From Noviherbaspirillum autotrophicum (lineage in GTDB: Bacteria > Pseudomonadota > Gammaproteobacteria > Burkholderiales > Burkholderiaceae_D): DNA of 64,000 nucleotides. A program made the position numbers and the translations under genes. The notes beneath the pieces were generated by a model that saw nothing but the letters and a program-made list of their open reading frames with translations, was not told the DNA's origin and searched no databases. The stretch is from NCBI RefSeq assembly GCF_000818395.1, contig NZ_JWJG01000028.1:2835195-2899194 (forward strand). Direction: 5' to 3'. Position 1 is the stretch's first letter, and each line of letters begins with the position of its first letter. Shown one piece after another: positions 1 to 7,841 of the stretch.

Positions 1-13
1 GCGCAAGCTGTGT

Positions 14-303
14 GTTCCCCGGATAAGCTCACCTTGCACCACTTGGCGGACTATTCCCTGTAAAAGCTCACCGATCATGGGTAAGCGATGCACGGGAAGC
101 GCTGAGATTGCTCTTTGCACGATCCCTGTAAAAGCTCACCATTGCTTCCGAGATGCGCTCCCCTGCGCCATGACCGCACCGGATATGCGCTTTCTCCCGT
201 CCCTGTGCCGCGCAGCAGGCAAGGAAAATGGGGCAGCATGAGGAATATTTACGGCGGCATGACGAAGCGTCGCGGCCCCCGGTAAACCCCGTAAAGTCTC
301 ACC
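14..303 (-). repeat. Four ~20-bp direct repeats beyond the tnpB remnant
   Basis: Read on the minus strand the units are GGTGAGCTTATCCGGGGAAC (33 to 14), GGTGAGCTTTTACAGGGAAT (72 to 53), GGTGAGCTTTTACAGGGATC (140 to 121) and a degenerate GGTGAGACTTTACGGGGTTT (303 to 284). Spacing is irregular (39, 68 and 163 bp). They lie downstream of the decayed tnpB. Arrays like this are typical of transposase-binding sites in complex transposon ends, but no matching transposase is inside the window, so the role is inferred only. Confidence 0.6.
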
Positions 304-329
304 ATTCCGAAAACCATGGACAGATATTC

Positions 330-1679
330 CCTAAAACGGAACATCAGCCAAGGCGCCATCTGAACAGGCGGATGACGGTTGGCGCCACGGAATTGCACCG
401 TGGGCGTGCAGTTAGCACCCTGTGCCGGTCGTGTTGTCGTCGGCAAAAGTGGCACTACCGGCCCTTTGCACTGCGTGTGCGCTGCATGCGCCGCTTTAAG
501 CCTTGTCCGAACTGGCGACTAAAACGACTCCAGATGCTTCGACCGATTCCCTGGGGTAGGTCGAAGGTGAGATGGCCGCCGTTGCGACGGGGGGATTGCC
601 CAGCGTACTACCGGGCGTTCGGACAGGCCCCTTCCCCGGCGGGCGATTACGAACGCCGCGGTGGTGTTTCGTGATTCTCCGCCGCTGCACATGGTCGATT
701 GCACCAATGACAGAGCTATCGGCCGGATGAACCTCGATGACTTTCACGTCAGGCCGAAGGCATGCTGCCTTCATGCGCGAGCAGGCCCTGTTGCAGGTAG
801 AGTCGGAAAGCATGCGGGCCTTTGCCGGAGCGCTCGCCTCCAGTGCCGCCGTCTTCCTTGCGAAATCCCGTTTCTCGCCGACGACAGGCTTGTCTCTGGC
901 GCGTGCCTTGGTGGCTACCCTCACCGCCACAGCGCCAATCACGATTTTGGCCTACTCGGTACTCTTGCCCTACCCCGGCAGATCGATGCGCTGCATGGGC
1001 AACGGATTGTCGCGCCGGTGGAGTTCAGCGACGGCGAGATGATCGACGTTCAAATCGACGTCAATCGGGCCCGCCTTCGTCGTCATGCATAAATCGGGAA
1101 CTCAGTGCCGTGCCGACGCGCTGCATCGTTGCCCGTCCCGACTTCGTCATGCACGATACACGGCGACTGGTACGTGAAGCTGAGTTGATTTGTACCTGGC
1201 CGCAGGCAAAGCGTATACCGCCAACCATCAGATATTGAGTGGCTTTAGCCAGTGCAGCCGCCAGGTGCAACGGTAGGGTCAAACTGCCGCCACCCGCCAT
1301 GCAGGCCTGACAACGCTGATTACCAGCCGTCTCGTTGCCGCTGCCAAGCACAACGCATTGCCGCGAGCGGACCGCAATGCGCATGCGATGTATAGCTATT
1401 CGTCTGAAGGTCAACCTGCGCACTAAACAACTTGCGGCCGCCAACGCATAGACGAGCCGTGCCTGTTTCGTCATCGCGCCGCATTGCGCGCAGACGCGCT
1501 TGCCGCGCTGTCCATCGAGGCTTCTTCTGATGTAATTTGTTGGAGCCGGATGGGTACAGTTGACGTCGCCCAATGACCTTCTCGGCGCGCCCGTACAACT
1601 GCGCATAGGCATCAAGCACGGCGCTGTCCTCCACAGTGGCAATACGGATCTGGTAGGTGAAGACAGGGCATTCAGCCAT
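330..1679 (-). pseudogene. tnpB: Decayed TnpB-related gene of an IS607/IS605-type element
   Basis: Pieces of a TnpB-like RNA-guided nuclease family protein can be read in at least three frames of the minus strand. The N-terminus is MAECPVFTYQIRIATVEDSA (from 1679). It is followed by a segment with GGIRFACGQ (about 1215-1240), then the RuvC-I-like stretch DVDLNVDHLAVAE (about 1030-1070). Next come KPVVGEKRDF...KARML...VIEVHPADSSVIGA (about 690-930) and ARRGRGLSERPVVRWAIPP (about 575-640). Frameshifts and apparent internal deletions before and after the RuvC-I motif make it non-functional as one protein. Its start overlaps the end of tnpA, the usual IS607 layout. The 3' boundary near 330 is approximate. 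Identification is from remembered family motifs. Confidence 0.75.
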
Positions 1680-2221
1680 GAAGTGCCTCAATGGCTTTTT
1701 GTGCACGCCGACGGGCTGAACGCCTGGCATAACGGCGTGCCTACATCGAACCAATCACCTCATGGAAGTCGCGAACAACATTGTTTTCCATCTCCCGGCC
1801 ATCCGCAATCCCATGGCGTCTTTGCTGCGAGCCAAGGGTAGCTTCAGGATATTCAAAGGCCGACCGCGCGAGTCGCTCTCGGTGTTCGACAATGAGCACG
1901 CCAATGCCAGCACGTCGCAGTCGGCATTTCAATCCTTGCCGCCGGCGGTGTAGCCCGAAACCCACTTCAGCTGAAACGACAAAATTTTGTGCAACGGCAT
2001 AGGCACGCAAGCGCGCTAGTTGGCGATCCAGATCACGTTTCGATCAGTCGACGAAGCGCGAATTTAAGGACGGCACCCACAGCCTGGGGTGGTTCTGCAT
2101 GCACGATCACCGTACCCGTTGCCAATGATTCGGCAGGAACCAGCAACGCGCGCGCCTTCCACACGCGCCCTGCCGTCTTGTCTGCCCCCCTCTGTTGGTC
2201 GGCCTATATGCACGGCTTCAT
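1672..2221 (-). pseudogene. tnpA: Decayed IS607-type serine recombinase (TnpA)
   Basis: The minus strand shows the order of an IS607 TnpA: a MerR-like HTH start (MKPCI, from 2221), then KTAGRVWKARALLVPAESLA and TGTVIVHAEP, a serine-recombinase segment RASSTDR near 2050, then DLDRQLARLRAYAVAQNFVV...GVLIVEHRERLARSAFEYPE. The C-terminus ARRYARRSARRRAQKAIEAL overlaps the tnpB start (ATGGCTGA at 1679-1672). An in-frame TAG at 1741-1743 and at least one frameshift near 2040 break it. The element is dead for transposition unless supplied in trans. Confidence 0.75.
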
Positions 2222-3399
2222 ACTTACGACCTTGTCTTCATGTCCGGTTTGTCCATCAGACCGGCAAGAGGTGTCAGCCCTGCTCCGCCCGGGCAGTCAC
2301 GCGGAGCAGTATCGGAAAACGTGTCACCGAGCATAGGACGAAACAGCCACGTGCCCTTCTCCTCCCCGTATAAAACGTATTGTCGCCAAGCACCGGGGGG
2401 AACGGAGACGCGATGTTCGGGTGCGCGCAGCATGGAGAGTCTCAGTAGCCGGGGGCTTTTGACAGACGAAGCCTTGAGCCCGCCCTAGTGCAATCACAAC
2501 GTACATCTGCACTTTGCGTTGAATGTCGATATCTCTCACTGCCTGGCGCCATAGGGCGTCCGGCCTGAGTCCATCCAAGGAAAGCCGATATCAGGCAGCC
2601 TTTCATTTGGGAAGCGCGACTGTCTGGAAAAGTCGACGTGGCAACGGATGGCCATGCGCCGATAGAAGCTCAACCTTGACGTGATCGTTCGCCAGCCCGC
2701 TGTTCTGTCTTGAACCGTGTGCATGTTCATGTCACCTCTTCGGGAGAAGAGACGGTGGCGATCCCTTCAAAGCCGTCATCGCGTCTGCTGCTCCCCTGCC
2801 CTACTGGGCCGATCGGCGGCGAGGGAGTGGCGGGTGCTGTGGTGCGCCTGTATGTGCGACATGTCATCACGCTTATGGGATGGGCCAGCTGGGACGAGTA
2901 GCGGAAAATGGCGCGCCTGGCTCGGTTTGATGTATTGCTGGATACACCGAATGGCGAGGCGAGTGAAGGAACAGGGCCACGCCATCCAGGAAAGCCACGG
3001 TAAATTGTGTCATCCTGCGTTCCCTCCTCTTTTCAGGACGGCGCAGCATATGCCGGCATGGGACAGGCCGGGGCGGCTGGCGCCAGATGCGCGAACCACC
3101 GCGTGATCGTGTCATACAGCCACACCCATGCAGCGGTTTTTACTTCTCGGGTTGTACCAGCATTCTTTCAAATACAGCCTGGCGCGTGCGCAGGAGGGCA
3201 ATGGCGTCTCACTTGCGCTTCCTTGCCACTAATTGAATTACTGGCGCTAAATGAGAGAATTGGTGAAATAAGGTCTCTTGCTCCGGTAAGTAGGCATGCG
3301 GCGCGATACAACGGACATGTCGTGCGAGATTCGTTTTACGGCGTGAATGAGAAACTGCGCTGCCTGTCCTCGAGAATCTGAAGATGCCCATCAAAAGAG
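2222..3399. other. Low-information stretch without a supportable gene
   Basis: About 1.2 kb with only short ORFs in several frames. Two minus-strand ORFs have plausible ribosome sites: one of 64 codons (2730 to 2536, preceded by GAGGTGAC) and one of 46 codons starting at 3013 (MTQFTVAFLDGVALFLHS, preceded by GGAGGGAACGCAGG). Neither is recognised. The stretch looks like eroded accessory DNA. Confidence 0.4.
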
Positions 3400-3419
3400 T
3401 AGCCGATGTGGCCAACGAA

Positions 3420-3435
3420 TATTCCCCGGGGAATA
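3420..3435. promoter_or_regulatory. Palindrome copy 1
   Basis: TATTCCCCGGGGAATA, 16-bp perfect palindrome. Outer arms (CGAA / CCCA) do not pair. Confidence 0.7.
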
Positions 3436-3597
3436 CCCATCAGCTGTCGGAGAAATAGGGAGGGATGGGAAGAGGAATGGCAAGCCAGTGGCGCCAGCTC
3501 AGCACCACATTGAAGGCATCATCGTGAAAATCCATGTGCAACCAATGCGCAGGATCGGTGGCTTTCCCCGGCAGGCCCACATCGCATCCAAAAAAAC

Positions 3598-3611
3598 ATT
3601 CCCCGGGGAAT
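3598..3611. promoter_or_regulatory. Palindrome copy 2
   Basis: Core ATTCCCCGGGGAAT only. The flanking pair is C/A, so this is the one copy without the T/A extension. Confidence 0.65.
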
Positions 3612-3756
3612 ATGCATTTGCAGCGAGCCGCCCAGAGGTGAGTGCAAAACGCATCACGCCGATTGCGGCACAAAGACGTTGCCATGACACGACGAAGGTT
3701 AGCCGCCGATTTTTCAATGATGACTTGCAAGAGAAGGCAAGGGCTAGCTGAAGAGT

Positions 3757-3780
3757 CGGATATTCCCCGGGGAATATCCG
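3757..3780. promoter_or_regulatory. Palindrome copy 3, 24-bp perfect
   Basis: Core at 3762-3775 flanked by CGGAT and ATCCG, a perfect 24-bp palindrome. Confidence 0.75.
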
Positions 3781-4030
3781 GTGTGAGATCGCAGGAACCG
3801 ATTCCACATCCTACTGAATGGTGGTAGTCAAGACGGCAAATTGCCGGTGTTGAACTTCGAAATTGCCGCCCTCACGCACCGCCGAGATGTGGATGACTGG
3901 AAAAATCGACGGCACGATGAGTGCACCAAATGCACCAAAGAGACACCGCGGCACCTGCTGTCTTGCATGCGATGGTCGTGGTGGCGGATCGATGTGAGCC
4001 GGATTTTTTTTGTCGGGAGCAAATGAAGGA

Positions 4031-4054
4031 TGGCTATTCTCCGGGGAATAGCCA
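4031..4054. promoter_or_regulatory. Palindrome copy 4, 24 bp with one core mismatch
   Basis: Arms TGGCT and AGCCA pair fully around a core with one substitution (ATTCTCCGGGGAAT, 4036-4049). Confidence 0.7.
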
Positions 4055-4145
4055 AGCCAACGTCTTTGTTATATCCAGCTCATCCATCCTCACGAGGCAA
4101 GACATGCAAAGAAGGAATTGCTGTAGCGCCCATGATTTGGTGGCG

Positions 4146-4169
4146 TGAATATTCCCCGGGGAATATTCA
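4146..4169. promoter_or_regulatory. Palindrome copy 5, 24-bp perfect
   Basis: Core at 4151-4164 flanked by TGAAT and ATTCA, a perfect 24-bp palindrome. Confidence 0.75.
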
Positions 4170-4379
4170 TCAAGTGTTGGGGTCAGAACTGTCATGTCCG
4201 TGCATCGATCCAGTCCGGCAACTGGCCGCAAAACGGAGAAGCAGGCAACCGTGCGAAATGGCGCTCCGTCGTCTGCGGGGCCTGCCCTGGTTTGGCATTG
4301 CCGATCGAAGGAGGCGCTGCGCGTGATAGGACATCGGGATTCGACTTCATTGGGGCCTGCCTCCATTCGGGAGGCACTC

Positions 4380-4401
4380 GATTATTCCCCGGGGAATAAT
4401 C
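4380..4401. promoter_or_regulatory. Palindrome copy 6, 22-bp perfect
   Basis: Core at 4384-4397 flanked by GATT and AATC. Confidence 0.75.
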
Positions 4402-4726
4402 CTGGATAGGAACATGAGGCATGCCGGACCGGCATTGCCGTGTTGTCGCATGCTTTCAGTCATAAGGCAAGGATGCGCACCGGCACCAGCCACTCTTCTT
4501 ATTTCAGTACCTGCTTCATTACGTGCGGCACTATCCTCTGTTGCCCATTAACCTAGCGCACTCGCCGCGCCGGACAAAAGGATGCTAACGCTTTGGTCGC
4601 CGCCTGACCGCCGTTCGGGTCATCCTCATCCGATCGCTTGGGTTCCCTCCATCACGGGATTCAGCTTTTTCTTTTCTGGTTCAACGCCAGCATGCCTCGT
4701 TTTGGTCGTCCGGCGATTCTGTGACG

Positions 4727-4742
4727 TATTCCCCGGGGAATA
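4727..4742. promoter_or_regulatory. Palindrome copy 7
   Basis: TATTCCCCGGGGAATA, 16 bp. The outer bases (ACG / TCT) do not pair. Confidence 0.7.
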
Positions 4743-4842
4743 TCTGCGCCCGCCGAGAAGATGGCCGTGAGCTGTTGGCGAGCATCTATTCCATTTGCTC
4801 TGCGTTACCCGCAGTTGCGCGGTGTGGTATTTCACCTCAATC

Positions 4843-4864
4843 AGGTATTCCCCGGGGAATACCT
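4843..4864. promoter_or_regulatory. Palindrome copy 8, 22-bp perfect
   Basis: Core at 4847-4860 flanked by AGGT and ACCT. It is the copy nearest parA. Confidence 0.75.
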
Positions 4865-4996
4865 ACGTTGTTTTTTGAGATTGTCGGGATATGCAGTGCA
4901 AGATGGTCGGCGAAAGCGAACGAACAATGAAAAGCGTCGCGCGTGAGCAGCTTCCTTCGCGCGAAGAATGGAATTTGGGAAAATTTTGTTTTTAAC

Positions 4997-5025
4997 TTGC
5001 AATATAAAATAAATTTGTGTATAAG
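4997..5025 (+). promoter_or_regulatory. parA promoter with AT-rich operator in the spacer
   Basis: TTGCAA (4997-5002) and TATAAG (5020-5025) are separated by 17 bp, a good sigma-70 match. The spacer contains AATATAAAATAAATTTGTG (5001-5019), which resembles two AT-rich motifs upstream of the HTH gene at 7236. A repressor bound there would block the promoter. A start site near 5032 rules out the upstream GTG at 5017 as the parA start. Confidence 0.6.
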
Positions 5026-5052
5026 AAACGTTTAAGCATAAAGGGGGTGCGT

Positions 5053-5736
5053 GTGGCAGCCAAAATCATCGTTGTGACCAACCAGAAGGGCGGCGCAGGA
5101 AAAACCAATACAGCCGTCCACTTGGCCGGTACGGCCATCCGGCGCAAGTACAAGACCTTGCTCATTGATGCTGACCGCCAGGGAACAGCGACGAAATGGG
5201 TATCACAGGCAGAAGAGGGCGCCCCATACAAGATCCGCGTAATGGGGCTCGCCCATGCGGAAGCGAAGATCGCCAACGAGGTCAAGCAATATGTTGAGGA
5301 CTATGACCTCATCATCGTCGACTGCCCGCCCGCGGTGGAGTCGCAGATTCCGCAGGTGATGCTAATGATTGCAGACCTTGCGCTGGTGCCCATCGTGCCG
5401 GCGCCCGGTGACTTGTGGGCATCTACGGACTTGCTTGAACTTGCCGAGCGCGCGCAAGTCATTAATCCGGATCTGCAGATCCGCATTGTCGGATCCAACG
5501 TGCGTCCGAACCTGGCGATGACCAAATGGGCGATCGAGACGCTGGAGAATATGCGTCCGAGCGCCCCGAAATTGAAAACCAACCTGAATCAACGTGGCGC
5601 CTACGTGGAGTCGATGCTGACCGGTGATTCGGTGCACTACTTCAAGAGCGCCGCCAAACCGGCCATCCAGGAGATCGAGAGCCTCTTCGACGAAATCGCC
5701 GCAGTGCTCAATATTCCGAAAGTGAAGAAACAATGA
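5053..5736 (+). CDS. parA: ParA-family partition ATPase
   Basis: Deviant Walker-type ATPase that would move or position ParB-bound DNA. The P-loop KGGAGKT is at residues 12-18, and a Walker A'/B region contains IIVDCPPA. At 227 aa it is a short ParA without an N-terminal HTH, as in type Ib plasmid and chromosomal systems, so autoregulation by ParA itself is less likely. GTG 5053 is chosen because AAGGGGG (5041-5047) sits just upstream and the promoter lies at 4997-5025; GTG 5047 is an alternative. parB begins 4 bases before the parA stop codon ends, so the two are translationally coupled. Eight palindromes lie immediately upstream. No replication or conjugation gene is visible, so whether it serves a plasmid remnant, an ICE or the host chromosome cannot be decided. 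Confidence 0.92.
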   Translation: MAAKIIVVTNQKGGAGKTNTAVHLAGTAIRRKYKTLLIDADRQGTATKWVSQAEEGAPYKIRVMGLAHAEAKIANEVKQYVEDYDLIIVDCPPAVESQIPQVMLMIADLALVPIVPAPGDLWASTDLLELAERAQVINPDLQIRIVGSNVRPNLAMTKWAIETLENMRPSAPKLKTNLNQRGAYVESMLTGDSVHYFKSAAKPAIQEIESLFDEIAAVLNIPKVKKQ

Positions 5737-6746
5737 AAAAGACGGCTCTCTTTAGCAAGCTCAATACGTCCGTGGTGCAGCAAAGCGCCCAGGCCAAGGA
5801 TAAGTTTGAAAACGCCGACCTGGTCGTGGCGCTCGCCCAAGTCAAAGGTGGCATGTTGCCTCCCACGCCCGCCGTCGCGCCAGCCGCACCGGCAGCGGCA
5901 CTCGTGCCCGCAACCTCGGCGCCTGCCTCGGTCGAGCAGGAATATACGGTGCTGATCCTGCCAATCGACAAGGTCAAGGATCATCCGCGCAATGCGCGCC
6001 ACATCTATGATCCGGCCCGCATCGACGAGATGGCGACCAGCATTGCGCGGGACGGACAGAAAATGCCGGCCGTCGTGATGCCCGACCCGTCCGAGCCAGG
6101 GACTTATCTGCTGATCGAAGGCCGCTACCGCAAGCGCGCACTGGTCAGCCTGGGACGCGACACCATCATCGCTTCCGTGATCGAGCCCTTGAGTGAACTG
6201 GAGGCCTACCGGTTATCGCTGATGCTCAATGAAGAGCGCAATGAGCAAACAGCACTCGATAACGCCATTGCCTGGCGCGCCCTGCTGGACGACAAGGTCT
6301 TCCACAGCCAGGAGCATATTGCCGATTTCCTCAACATCAAGCAGGGCACGGTCGCCAAGACACTGGCATTGCTGGATTTGCCGGCGAATGTGCTGGCCAT
6401 CGTCAAGGCCAGCCCCGGCAACTTCGGGGTGCGGATCGGCTATGAATTGCGGCAACTTGCGAAGGTCTTGCCGGCGCTGAAAATGGAAGCGATTGCGGAA
6501 CAGATCCGTGCCGGCGAGTTGACCGTGAAAGACTTGGAAAAGCTGCGCGCGCGCGGTGAAAAGGATCCGGTCACGCGCGAGCGTTCGCGCGCATATGTGC
6601 TGCAATGGGGCGAGCGTGACTTGGGCTCGGTACGCGAGTTCGACGACGGTCGCCTGAAACTGGACTTGTCCAACACGACAACGGAATTGCGTACCAAGAT
6701 CATCGACGCAGTTAAAAAGGTCCTCGCCGAGACCCCGCAGGCATAA
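5733..6746 (+). CDS. parB: ParB/Spo0J-family partition protein
   Basis: 337-aa centromere-binding CTPase-type protein. An Ala/Pro-rich N-terminal linker (residues 40-67) precedes a ParB N-terminal domain: HPRNARHIYDPARIDEMATS at about 84-103, and GRYRKRA at 130-136 in place of the canonical GERRxRA nucleotide motif. An HTH follows around HSQEHIADFLNIKQGTVAKT (191-210). The C-terminal about 40 residues are probably the dimerisation domain. Start ATG overlaps the parA stop (ATGA). The natural binding target would be the palindrome array at 3421-4860. A hairpin terminator follows at 6782-6810. Confidence 0.9.
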   Translation: MKKTALFSKLNTSVVQQSAQAKDKFENADLVVALAQVKGGMLPPTPAVAPAAPAAALVPATSAPASVEQEYTVLILPIDKVKDHPRNARHIYDPARIDEMATSIARDGQKMPAVVMPDPSEPGTYLLIEGRYRKRALVSLGRDTIIASVIEPLSELEAYRLSLMLNEERNEQTALDNAIAWRALLDDKVFHSQEHIADFLNIKQGTVAKTLALLDLPANVLAIVKASPGNFGVRIGYELRQLAKVLPALKMEAIAEQIRAGELTVKDLEKLRARGEKDPVTRERSRAYVLQWGERDLGSVREFDDGRLKLDLSNTTTELRTKIIDAVKKVLAETPQA

Positions 6747-6781
6747 CGCTGCGCTTCTCTTCCCACCGGGACAACCGGGAC

Positions 6782-6810
6782 GCCAGGGCGATGTGCCCTG
6801 GCTTCATTTT
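6782..6810 (+). terminator. Terminator of parAB
   Basis: Stem GCCAGGGC (6782-6789) / GCCCTGGC (6795-6802) with loop GATGT, followed by TTCATTTT. Confidence 0.7.
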
Positions 6811-6959
6811 GGGAGACAGCCATCCTTCCTCCCCGGCGCTGGTTTGCCGCGCCCGCGGTGCTGGCCGTGAATTTGTGACGTCGAGCGATACCGAATTTAC
6901 TGTAAGCAATTGAAAAGCAACGGTATTTTCAGTGGAAATCACCGGGTGCTTAGTGGAAA

Positions 6960-6979
6960 AATATAAACTGGAATTTATG
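6960..6979. promoter_or_regulatory. AT-rich operator-like motif, copy 2
   Basis: AATATAAACTGGAATTTATG, with half-sites ATAAA and TTTAT. It shares AAAAATATAAACT (6957-6969) exactly with 7208-7220 and resembles 5001-5019 in the parA promoter. Confidence 0.5.
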
Positions 6980-7060
6980 TTCTTCGGATGCCTTCTTGCT
7001 CGAGAAAGCTTGCCGCGCCCCGGTGTGCATACCCGCTATCGAAGGTTGGTTTCCCGATGC

Positions 7061-7080
7061 AAGGTGCACCGGTGCACCTT
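7061..7080. promoter_or_regulatory. 20-bp perfect palindrome between parB and the HTH gene
   Basis: AAGGTGCACCGGTGCACCTT is perfectly self-complementary. It lies in the 489-bp gap between parB and the next gene, between the two copies of AAAAATATAAACT. It is not related in sequence to the ATTCCCCGGGGAAT repeats and has no terminator-like T tract. Probably an operator; the ligand is unknown. Confidence 0.5.
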
Positions 7081-7210
7081 TGCCGGCAGCGGCATTAAGG
7101 CCGGTGTGACGCGGATGATGACTGTGTGTGCCGTGCACGCTTGAAGTGGCGCATAGTTCATTGAAAATGCAGGAGATTGTCCAAAAAGAAATCTGCTAGA
7201 CTGTCGCAAA

Positions 7211-7230
7211 AATATAAACTCCACTTTATT
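7211..7230. promoter_or_regulatory. AT-rich operator-like motif, copy 3
   Basis: AATATAAACTCCACTTTATT, immediately upstream of the ATG at 7236. TATAAA (7213-7218) could act as a -10 box, giving a very short or no leader. Confidence 0.5.
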
Positions 7231-7235
7231 TTTTA

Positions 7236-7841
7236 ATGCCTGTCGCCGCCCCTGAGATCGCCCGCCTGACGCCGGAACAATTCAAGGCCCTTGCCAAGTA
7301 CAAAGGCTGGAAATACACGATGCTGGCCGCGCGCTGGGAGTTGACCGCGGTCTGGATTTCCAACATGGCGCGCGATCCGAACCGGCCGGCCCGCTTCGAT
7401 GACATGCTGATGGGCTTGCCGAACCTGAACAAGCTCAAGCGCGACCTGGCCGGGCGCCAGAAGCAACTCGATGCGGCGCTGGCGCGCATCAAGCCCCCCA
7501 CCGTGACGTCGCCGCACGCGCCCAGGCGGGAGCCGGGATTACGTTATCACGGCTACCTGACACTGGGAATGATTGTCACGGCCAGCGTCGATGTCGGCAG
7601 CATCGCGGAAGAGGGCATGCGCGGTATCGTGTTCGACGTGCAGCATCGCCCCCACGAAGAAGTGTATGGCGTGATCTTTGAAAACGGCTTGTGGGACTGG
7701 TTTTCGCCCCACTATGTCGACCTGTACCTCGCGTCCACCGGTCTCATCAGCCCCGGGCTGGAAGATTACCGCTACCGCGACGAAGTGTGCCTGCAGGACG
7801 ATTACACAGCGGACCTGTTTATCTTTTGGCCACCTGTGTGA
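7236..7841 (+). CDS. Uncharacterised HTH protein next to parAB
   Basis: 201 aa, not recognised beyond a likely helix-turn-helix near the N-terminus (about residues 27-45, LAARWELTAVWISNMAR). A charged, probably helical stretch follows (63-85, NKLKRDLAGRQKQLDAALAR), then an acidic, aromatic-rich C-terminal domain (95-201) with several Trp, Tyr and Asp. No transmembrane or signal segment is visible. No clear Shine-Dalgarno precedes the ATG, and an AT-rich motif like the one in the parA promoter overlaps its upstream region, so it may autoregulate or control parAB. It could also be a plasmid-copy or replication regulator. Function is unknown. Confidence 0.7.
   Translation: MPVAAPEIARLTPEQFKALAKYKGWKYTMLAARWELTAVWISNMARDPNRPARFDDMLMGLPNLNKLKRDLAGRQKQLDAALARIKPPTVTSPHAPRREPGLRYHGYLTLGMIVTASVDVGSIAEEGMRGIVFDVQHRPHEEVYGVIFENGLWDWFSPHYVDLYLASTGLISPGLEDYRYRDEVCLQDDYTADLFIFWPPV

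Larger units (their letters stand above)
3421..4860. repeat. parS: Array of eight ATTCCCCGGGGAAT palindromes (candidate centromere)
   Basis: Eight copies of the 14-bp perfect palindrome ATTCCCCGGGGAAT (one copy with a single mismatch) start at 3421, 3598, 3762, 4036, 4151, 4384, 4728 and 4847. Start-to-start spacing is irregular: 177, 164, 274, 115, 233, 344 and 119 bp. Seven copies carry a flanking T/A pair, giving TATTCCCCGGGGAATA. The intervening DNA has no supportable gene. The array ends about 190 bp before the parA start. Palindromic 14-16 bp sites clustered beside parAB are what ParB-type partition proteins bind, so this is read as a parS cluster. That function is inference; replication or phage-type operators remain alternatives. 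Confidence 0.75.

Noticed and set aside
3421-4860. Palindrome array as a CRISPR
   Set aside because: Spacing ranges from 115 to 344 bp, repeats are short palindromes with variable arms, and no cas gene is present.
3421-4860. Palindromes as replication iterons
   Set aside because: Iterons are normally direct repeats at about one or two helical turns with a Rep gene; spacing here is large and irregular and no Rep is recognised. Not fully excluded.
3347-4946. Many short ORFs sharing SPGN, FPGE or IPRG peptides
   Set aside because: These are translations of the repeated palindrome, not a protein family.
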